Shown here in pieces: positions 7,243 to 13,020 of a stretch of DNA of 13,020 nucleotides. Under the pieces are notes generated by a model. The model was not told where the DNA came from. It saw only the letters and a list, made by a program, of their open reading frames with translations, and ran no database searches. Both the position numbers and the translations under genes were made by a program. This DNA comes from Proteobacteria bacterium UBA6522 (GTDB lineage Bacteria > Pseudomonadota > Gammaproteobacteria > Steroidobacterales > Rariloculaceae): assembly GCA_002434915.1 (NCBI GenBank), contig DJLG01000016.1, positions 1-13,020 of the forward strand, written 5' to 3'. The stretch's first letter is position 1, and each line of letters starts with the position of its first letter.

Positions 7243-8588
7243 CCTTTTAAAGGTTTGGCAGCAATAAAAGGCTCAATAGCAAACCCGCTAGAATTAGCTA
7301 ACTCCAAGAAATTAGGAAATGAAGTGCTAACCTCATCAGTTCTTTTTACCTGAATCACTGCTTGTGAAGCCAATCCTGCAACTGCAAAAGACATCGCAAT
7401 ACGATGATCACCATAACTATCTACACAGCCACCATGGACAACCCCACCCTTAATGATAAGCCCATCATCAATCTCTTTTGTTTCAATTCCAATCTCTTGA
7501 AGTCCAATAGACATAACATGCAAGCGATCACTTTCCTTATAACGCAACTCCTGCGCACCCGCTACAGTCGTATAACCATCCGCATAAGCCGCAGCTACAA
7601 AAATGACTGGAAACTCATCAATCGCCAATGGAACTAGATTCTGATCAATCTCAATACCTTTTAATTTGCTTTTTTTTACAAAAATATCAGCTACAGGTTC
7701 AGTGCCAAATTCTCTTTTATTCAAAAGATCTATTGAGCCACCCATTTTCTTTAAAATAGTTAAAAGTCCTGTTCGGGTTGGGTTTATTCCAACATTACGA
7801 ATCAGCAACCCCTCATGAGAAGCTAAGAGCCCAGCAACAATGAAAAATGCTGCCGAAGAAAAATCTCCAGGAATAGTTTGGTCAGTTGGCTTTAAAGTAG
7901 CCGGCCCATCTAATGAAACAACCTCTTCGGTATGGTTTAGCATACCAACACCCATACTCTTTAACATCCTTTCTGTGTGATCTCTACTTGGACCTGGAGA
8001 TCGGACTATAGTAGGACCCTTAGCCCATAGACCTGCAATCAACAAGGCAGATTTCACTTGAGCGCTTGCAATTGGTAATGTGTAATCAATACCTACAAGG
8101 TTATTTCCTCCCTGAATACGTAATGGCGGCAACCCATCTTCGGTATTAATAACGCTACCCATCTTGCTCAATGGCACGGTAACTCGCTTCATTGGACGAG
8201 CTCTTAATGACTCATCTCCAGTTAAGACTGAAGAAAAAGATTGTGCTGAAAGCATTCCTGCTAGCAGCCGCATTGCGGTTCCTGAATTTCCAAGATCAAG
8301 TTGTTTCTTGGGCATTGTTAAGCCCTGCAGACCAACACCGACAATTCTGACATCAGTACCCTCTAAATTAATATGAACACCCATTGATCTAAGAGCCATC
8401 ATCGTAGCGAGGCAATCATCACTATTTAAAAAACCCTGAAAATTACTTATTCCATCAGAAATTGAACCAAGCAGAATCGCCCTATGCGATATTGATTTAT
8501 CGCCAGGTACAACTAATTCTCCCCCAACAGTCTTAACTGGCCTTGAAAAAAAACCACCTGAAGATTTTGTTAGGCTGTCATTTTCCAC
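7239..8588 (-). CDS. aroA: 3-phosphoshikimate 1-carboxyvinyltransferase (EPSP synthase)
   Basis: Sixth shikimate-pathway step: joins phosphoenolpyruvate to shikimate-3-phosphate; target of glyphosate. The product has 449 residues (E. coli 427, class II enzymes about 430-455). Conserved parts: PGDKSISHRA (28-37), LGNSGTAMRLLAG (99-111), RPMKR (131-135), SAQVKS (175-180), RDHTE (202-206), NPTR (269-272), IDEFPV (323-328) and LRYKESDR (348-355). The motifs GDKS, SAQxK, RxHTE and NxTR are those used to define class II, glyphosate-insensitive enzymes, although Gly103 matches the glyphosate-sensitive Gly96 of E. coli rather than the Ala of CP4. The start is GTG with AAGG 7 nt upstream; an ATG 2 nt earlier is out of frame. 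pheA ends 23 nt upstream, and cmk overlaps the stop by 4 nt. It is a stand-alone gene, not fused to tyrA. Confidence 0.97.
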   Translation of the reverse strand: MENDSLTKSSGGFFSRPVKTVGGELVVPGDKSISHRAILLGSISDGISNFQGFLNSDDCLATMMALRSMGVHINLEGTDVRIVGVGLQGLTMPKKQLDLGNSGTAMRLLAGMLSAQSFSSVLTGDESLRARPMKRVTVPLSKMGSVINTEDGLPPLRIQGGNNLVGIDYTLPIASAQVKSALLIAGLWAKGPTIVRSPGPSRDHTERMLKSMGVGMLNHTEEVVSLDGPATLKPTDQTIPGDFSSAAFFIVAGLLASHEGLLIRNVGINPTRTGLLTILKKMGGSIDLLNKREFGTEPVADIFVKKSKLKGIEIDQNLVPLAIDEFPVIFVAAAYADGYTTVAGAQELRYKESDRLHVMSIGLQEIGIETKEIDDGLIIKGGVVHGGCVDSYGDHRIAMSFAVAGLASQAVIQVKRTDEVSTSFPNFLELANSSGFAIEPFIAAKPLKG

Positions 8589-8611
8589 ATTTAAGCCTTG
8601 CCGTTATAGCT

Positions 8612-9457
8612 CTAGCTGCCTGCTTTGGAGTAAGTGCCAAGAATGCGAAAGAAGCTTGACTTTTTTTGTGCTTCCGTAAGAGCTGATTTGATATTGATAT
8701 CATCAGCATTGCCATCAATATCAACAAAGAAAACATAGTCCCACTTACGGCGTCTTGATGGCCTAGATTGAATGCTAGTCATATTGATTCCATACCTCGC
8801 AAGAGGTTCGAGCAAATTGAGCAAAACTCCTGGTCCTTCTGTCCCACTCGGCGCAATCAAAAAGGTTGTCTTATCATTACTACTAGACTGGCATAAATTG
8901 TGGCCAATCACATAAAATCGCGTTGTATTATCCGGACGATCTTCAATATCAGAACAAATAATATTGAGGCTATAAACCCTGGCTGCTACATCTCCAGCTA
9001 TTGCTGCTGCCCCTTCTTCCTTAAGTGCCCGACTAGCCCCGACAGCATTACTTGCAGTTGGGATAATTTCTACATCTTGTAATTCAGACGAAAGCCAAGA
9101 ACGACATTGAGCTAAAGATTGCGGATGCGAATAAATTCGTTTTATATCTTTGAGGTCATGCATAGACCCCATAAGGTGCTGCCGTATCCTCACCTCCACC
9201 TCACCACATATATATAGCGGTGAAGTTAGGAACATATCTAAGGCGTTTGCAACTACCCCTTCAGTAGAATTCTCAACAGGAATTACAGCAAAGTCAGCCA
9301 ATCCATCTTCGACTTTACTAAAAATCTCTTCAATTGTAGAAACAGGAATACCGGTAGCTGCTTCTCCAAATTGTTTAAATACAGCTGACTGACTAAAGGT
9401 CCCCTCCGGACCAAGATAGGCAACCTTTAATTCCTCTTCAGTCGGTTTTTTATTCAT
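8612..9457 (-). CDS. pheA: Prephenate dehydratase (monofunctional, with ACT domain)
   Basis: Converts prephenate to phenylpyruvate, the branch to phenylalanine. 281 residues. The dehydratase domain spans about 11-187, beginning KVAYLGPEGTFSQSA and including IPVENSTEGVV (59-69), SHPQSLAQC (110-118) and the catalytic TTRF (178-181). A C-terminal ACT regulatory domain follows from about 198, ending near 275. The N-terminal AroQ chorismate mutase domain of the usual proteobacterial bifunctional P-protein is absent: only 10 residues precede the dehydratase domain, and serA ends just 29 nt upstream, so there is no room for it. In the ACT domain the Phe-binding ESRP motif reads QSRP (230-233) and GALV reads GVLL (210-213). 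No clear ribosome-binding site precedes the ATG. Confidence 0.95.
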   Translation of the reverse strand: MNKKPTEEELKVAYLGPEGTFSQSAVFKQFGEAATGIPVSTIEEIFSKVEDGLADFAVIPVENSTEGVVANALDMFLTSPLYICGEVEVRIRQHLMGSMHDLKDIKRIYSHPQSLAQCRSWLSSELQDVEIIPTASNAVGASRALKEEGAAAIAGDVAARVYSLNIICSDIEDRPDNTTRFYVIGHNLCQSSSNDKTTFLIAPSGTEGPGVLLNLLEPLARYGINMTSIQSRPSRRRKWDYVFFVDIDGNADDINIKSALTEAQKKSSFFRILGTYSKAGS

Positions 9458-9486
9458 ACTTGTGAACTATCAAAAACCCATCAAGC

Positions 9487-10692
9487 TTATTGGTGTACCG
9501 TATCAAGTCTTGGCAAAACTCTAACCCGAAGTATGCCATCAATTGAGGAAATACGGTTTAAGGTTACGTCATTAATTGGATCATCAAGATCTAGCAATGT
9601 ATATGCCAAATCCCCGCGTGAAACATTAAGCATATCTGCAATATTTATGTCCTGCTCAGCCAATGCTGTAGAAACTTGACCGACCATACTAGGAACATTT
9701 GCATTGGCAATGGATAGCCTATGAGGTCGCGTTCTAGATAGCTTTGCTTCAGGCATATTTACTGAGCGACTAACATTTCCATTTTCAAGAAAGTCTCTAA
9801 GATTATCAACAACCATTACCGCGCAATTTCTCTCTGCCTCAGCAGTTGAAGCACCAAGATGGGGAAAACAAATAATCTTAGGATGATCTTTTAAATCAGG
9901 AGAAGGAAAATCACATATATAGTTGCGAATATTGCCCTTATCTAACAGCTTAACTAAGGCTTCATTATCTATGACACCATCACGAGAAAAATTTAAGACT
10001 ATGCTTCCCTTAGGCAAAAGCTCTAAACTATTCTTATTGACCATTCCGCGTGTTGCTTCATTCAAAGGAACATGCGTTGTCACAATATCGCAATGTCGAA
10101 ACAACTCGTCTAGATTAGCTGCTTGCTGAACACCTGATGACAATTGCCAAGCTCGTTGCACAGTAATTTTAGGGTCATATCCAATTACCTGCATTCCCAA
10201 GCTTAGACCTGCATTTGCAACCTCAACACCTATAGCCCCAAGTCCAATAACACCTAAAGTACGGCTTGGCAGTTCAAACCCAACATATTGTTTCTTACCT
10301 AACTCTACTTCACGGGAAATAGCCTCTTTATCTCCACCTAGCTTTCGAACATAGTCCCAAGCATCTGAAAGATTGCGAGCACTCATTAGCATTGCGCCAA
10401 TAACTAACTCCTTTACTGCATTAGCATTTGCTCCTGGCGCATTAAAAACAGGCACGCCAAGTCCGCTTAGTTTATCTACTGGAATATTATTAACGCCTGC
10501 ACCTGCCCTTGCCACAGCCAATAGAGAATCAGGCAAACTGATGCCATGCATTTTATAGGATCGTAATAATATGGCATCGGGGCTAGGCATCTTGGAATCA
10601 AAAGTATACCTAGCCTTAGGAAACCGCTCGAGACCTTCCTCAGCAATATTATTGAGCGTTAAAACTTTAAACTTTATCTTTGGGTTATCCAT
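9487..10692 (-). CDS. serA: D-3-phosphoglycerate dehydrogenase
   Basis: First step of phosphoserine synthesis: NAD-dependent oxidation of 3-phosphoglycerate. From the chosen ATG it has 401 residues. An ATG 18 nt further upstream has no ribosome-binding site, while the chosen one has AGG about 6 nt before it and gives an N-terminus like its relatives. It overlaps the serC stop by 8 nt (ATGGATAA). The NAD fold has GLGAIG (150-155) and Asp173, which favours NAD. Arg237 (SRDGVID) and His278 (PHLGAST) match the catalytic Arg and His. The usual DVFxxEP that carries the catalytic Glu is replaced by DFPSPD (about 261-266). A short C-terminal ACT domain (about 325-397, with NVPSMVGQVSTALAE) suggests serine control. 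Direct linkage to serC supports the function. Confidence 0.93.
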   Translation of the reverse strand: MDNPKIKFKVLTLNNIAEEGLERFPKARYTFDSKMPSPDAILLRSYKMHGISLPDSLLAVARAGAGVNNIPVDKLSGLGVPVFNAPGANANAVKELVIGAMLMSARNLSDAWDYVRKLGGDKEAISREVELGKKQYVGFELPSRTLGVIGLGAIGVEVANAGLSLGMQVIGYDPKITVQRAWQLSSGVQQAANLDELFRHCDIVTTHVPLNEATRGMVNKNSLELLPKGSIVLNFSRDGVIDNEALVKLLDKGNIRNYICDFPSPDLKDHPKIICFPHLGASTAEAERNCAVMVVDNLRDFLENGNVSRSVNMPEAKLSRTRPHRLSIANANVPSMVGQVSTALAEQDINIADMLNVSRGDLAYTLLDLDDPINDVTLNRISSIDGILRVRVLPRLDTVHQ

Positions 10693-11767
10693 GTCTAGCC
10701 TGAAAATCATTCATAAATTCTAATAACGCATCCACGCCTTCCTCTGGCATTGCGTTATAGATGCTCGCACGCATACCCCCAACCAACCTGTGCCCCTTTA
10801 AATTAGCAAGTCCTATCTCTGAGGACTCATCAAGAAAAAGTTGGTCTAGATCAGGGTCTGCTAATGTAAAAGGCACATTCACCCAAGAACGATATTTAGG
10901 ATCTACTGGATTAGTGTAGAAATCTGATGCATCTATACTCGCGTAAAGTTTCTCAGACTTTCTTTTGTTTCTAGCTTCCATCTCAACCAGGCCACCCTCA
11001 CTCTTAACCCAATCAAATACTAATCCAGCAATGTACCAATTGAACGTTGGTGGTGTATTAGACATGGAACCGGAATCCGCCATAACTTTATAATTTACAA
11101 CTGTAGGTGTTTCAGGACGAGCTTTCCCCAAAAGATCTTCGTGGACAATCACAACCGTAATTCCAGCTGGGCCAATATTTTTTTGGGCACCGGCATAAAT
11201 AACCCCAAAACGACTTATATCTATAGGGCGCGATAATAATGTTGAAGACATGTCTGCGACTATAGGACTATTTGAAACGTCTGGAATGTTATGGAATTCA
11301 ACACCTACAACAGTTTCATTCATTGCCAAATGCAAATAACTAGAATCTTCCCTCAGCTTCCATGTGAGGGGATCAGAAATACCAACATACTCTCCATTTA
11401 TCCCATTCGCAGCTACATTAACATCCAGATATCGCTGTGCCTCATTAGCCGCTTTTTTACTCCAGTTACCAGTGGTTATGTAATCCGCAGTTTCACCTGA
11501 TGCTGTTAAATTTAATGGAACCGCAGAAAACTGTAATGTGGCTCCTCCCTGAAGAAACAGCACTTTGTATTCTTCTGGTATACCGAGTAATTCACGAAAA
11601 ACTCCTTCTGCTCTTAAAGCGCACTCAACAAAATGTTTTCCACGATGACTAACTTCCATCACAGACATACCTGTTCCATGCCAATCTAGGAGCTCTAATT
11701 GAGCTTGCTCTAGAACTGCTGTTGGTAGCGCAGCTGGCCCTGGACTGAAGTTATAGACTCGACTCAT
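10685..11767 (-). CDS. serC: Phosphoserine aminotransferase
   Basis: PLP-dependent transaminase that converts 3-phosphohydroxypyruvate to phosphoserine; in E. coli it also serves pyridoxal phosphate synthesis. 360 residues from the ATG (E. coli 362). Conserved features: FSPGPAALP near the N-terminus, SHRGKHF (about 40-46), FLQGGATLQF (71-80), ADMSS (171-175) before the PLP lysine, YAGAQKNIGPAG with Lys196 as the Schiff-base lysine, and GGMRASIYNAMP near the end with the phosphate-binding Arg. An in-frame TTG 6 nt upstream is possible, but the GGGAG element is better spaced for the ATG. It follows gyrA after 39 nt and overlaps serA by 8 nt, so SerC and SerA, successive enzymes, are probably translated together. 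Confidence 0.97.
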   Translation of the reverse strand: MSRVYNFSPGPAALPTAVLEQAQLELLDWHGTGMSVMEVSHRGKHFVECALRAEGVFRELLGIPEEYKVLFLQGGATLQFSAVPLNLTASGETADYITTGNWSKKAANEAQRYLDVNVAANGINGEYVGISDPLTWKLREDSSYLHLAMNETVVGVEFHNIPDVSNSPIVADMSSTLLSRPIDISRFGVIYAGAQKNIGPAGITVVIVHEDLLGKARPETPTVVNYKVMADSGSMSNTPPTFNWYIAGLVFDWVKSEGGLVEMEARNKRKSEKLYASIDASDFYTNPVDPKYRSWVNVPFTLADPDLDQLFLDESSEIGLANLKGHRLVGGMRASIYNAMPEEGVDALLEFMNDFQARHG

Positions 11768-11806
11768 CCGCAACTCTCTCCCTATCTATCTCACCCAGCA
11801 ATAACG

Positions 11807-13020
11807 TTAATTAACTGAATCCTGTTCAGACAGGATTTCAATACGTTCCAAACCCACCAGTCGATCCTTATCACCAAGCTTTATGAGACGAACTCCCTGA
11901 GTATTCCTACCAATAACAGAAATTTCTGATGTAGCTGTTCTTACCAATGTGCCATTAGAACTTATCAACATTACCTCATCTTGTTCAGTAACCTGGACTG
12001 CTCCTACAACCGGACCATTACGATCAGACACTTGAATTGCTATCACGCCTTTCCCTCCCCTACCTTGAGAAGGAAAATCCTCTAGTACAGTTCGTTTGCC
12101 GTACCCATGCTCTGTCGCTGTTAAGATCATCTCACCCTCAGGGATACATAACGAAATAACCATATCATTTGCTCCGCCCAACCTCAGACCTCGCACACCA
12201 GCAGCTGTCCTTCCCATAGCACGGACATCTTTCTCTGAGAATTTAATTGCCTTACCCGAACTTGAAAAAAGCATTAGGTCCTGTTGACCATCTGTTATAC
12301 CAGCACCTATTAATCGATCATTCTCTCTCAACTCAATAGCTATAATTCCACTGGCTCTGGGCTTCGAAAAGGCCTCTAAAGGAGTTTTCTTAACAGTTCC
12401 ATGGCTTGTTGCAAATAGCACAAACTTGTCCTTGTCATAGTCCTTGATAGGAAGAAGCGTATTGATACGCTCCTCTTTATCAAGAGGCAATAAATTAACA
12501 ATAGGCCTACCGCGTGCGCCAGGGCCAGCCTGTGGAAGCTGATAAACCTTTAGCCAATACACTTTACCTCGACTAGAAAAGCACAGCAGCGTGTCATGTG
12601 AATTAGCAACAAATACCTTATCAATAAAATCTTCATCTTTGACTTTGGTGGCAGCACGTCCTCTCCCACCGCGGTGCTGTGCCTGGTATGTCGCTAGAGG
12701 TTGGGCCTTTGCATAACCGCCATGAGACAAGGTCACAACAAGATCTTCCTGCGGTATTAGGTCCTCCATTGTTAAGTCAGTAAGATCCTCGACTATCTCA
12801 GTACGCCGAGGATCAGCATACTGTTCACGCACCTCCAACAGTTCTGTTTTTATAACAGACTGAAGCTTATCAGGGTCCTCTAAAATCTCATAAAATACCT
12901 TAATAGAAACGATTAAGTTCTTGTATTCTTTATGTATATTTGTCTGCTCTAATGCTGTTAATCGATGCAATCTCAACTCAAGTATTGCTTGGGCCTGAGC
13001 TGGTGATAATCTGTAGCCTG
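11807..13020 (-). CDS. gyrA: DNA gyrase subunit A, C-terminal part, 5' end outside window
   Basis: The last 403 residues of GyrA; the reading frame stays open to the right edge, so any apparent start here is artificial. GyrA with GyrB introduces negative supercoils. The fragment begins in the coiled-coil arm (AQAQAILELRLHRLTALE) and continues into the beta-pinwheel C-terminal domain that wraps DNA. The GyrA box, reading QHRGGRG (12659-12679; E. coli QRRGGKG), identifies it as GyrA rather than ParC. A second close match, QGRGGKG (12047-12067), lies in a later blade. Repeated blade sequences include CFSSRGKVYWLK, MLFSSSGKAIKF and MLISSNGTLVRT. The protein ends about 30 residues after the last blade, in EILSEQDSVN, without the long acidic tail of E. 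coli GyrA. serC follows 39 nt later. Confidence 0.97.
   Translation of the reverse strand, partial: GYRLSPAQAQAILELRLHRLTALEQTNIHKEYKNLIVSIKVFYEILEDPDKLQSVIKTELLEVREQYADPRRTEIVEDLTDLTMEDLIPQEDLVVTLSHGGYAKAQPLATYQAQHRGGRGRAATKVKDEDFIDKVFVANSHDTLLCFSSRGKVYWLKVYQLPQAGPGARGRPIVNLLPLDKEERINTLLPIKDYDKDKFVLFATSHGTVKKTPLEAFSKPRASGIIAIELRENDRLIGAGITDGQQDLMLFSSSGKAIKFSEKDVRAMGRTAAGVRGLRLGGANDMVISLCIPEGEMILTATEHGYGKRTVLEDFPSQGRGGKGVIAIQVSDRNGPVVGAVQVTEQDEVMLISSNGTLVRTATSEISVIGRNTQGVRLIKLGDKDRLVGLERIEILSEQDSVN

Noticed and set aside
11768..11773. TTG start for serC two codons before the ATG.
   Set aside because: The GGGAG element is too close to TTG and well placed for the ATG, which also fits the family N-terminus.

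Overview
The window looks like a chromosomal segment of an A+T-rich gammaproteobacterium. The main evidence is a long minus-strand block in the order gyrA, serC, serA, pheA, aroA, cmk, rpsA, ihfB, lapA, lapB, galU. The gyrA/serC/pheA/aroA/cmk/rpsA/ihfB/lapAB backbone is typical of Gammaproteobacteria, and LapA/LapB indicate an LPS-bearing outer membrane. The ribosomal protein S1 is very close to the enterobacterial protein. The lineage cannot be fixed from this window; the low GC and compact spacing would suit an uncultured aquatic gammaproteobacterium, but that is inference.

Layout from left to right. Positions 1-1858 (plus strand) carry the C-terminal part of a class III CoA-transferase and, 3 nt later, an FMN-dependent alpha-hydroxy acid oxidase with an N-terminal Tat-like signal. 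This looks like a small catabolic operon cut by the window edge. It converges on galU (1873-2760, minus) with only 14 nt between stop codons. From 2849 to the right edge all genes lie on the minus strand: lapB and lapA (LPS homeostasis), ihfB (nucleoid protein), rpsA (S1), cmk (CMP kinase), aroA (EPSP synthase), pheA (prephenate dehydratase), serA and serC (serine synthesis), and the 3' part of gyrA, which runs off the window. Intergenic gaps are 100 nt or less, and several gene pairs overlap (serC/serA by 8 nt, aroA/cmk by 4 nt, lapA/lapB by 11 nt), which suggests translational coupling. No gene-free stretch exceeds 300 nt.

How the genes work together: SerC and SerA supply two steps of phosphoserine synthesis (the SerC product also touches vitamin B6 synthesis), AroA and PheA supply chorismate and phenylpyruvate, Cmk supplies CDP, S1 supports translation, and GyrA and IHF shape DNA. 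GalU and LapAB both bear on the cell envelope. 

Most notable: the 100-nt leader before rpsA can form hairpins with GGA in the apical loops, as expected for S1 autoregulation, and a third hairpin that would bring a distant GGAGG into normal Shine-Dalgarno distance. Other points are a PheA lacking the chorismate mutase domain usual in this group, a SerA without the usual catalytic-Glu motif, an AroA with class II-type motifs, and the Tat-type hydroxy acid oxidase. I saw no tRNA or rRNA genes, insertion sequences, CRISPR arrays, phage genes or defence systems, and nothing that amounts to a wholly new system.
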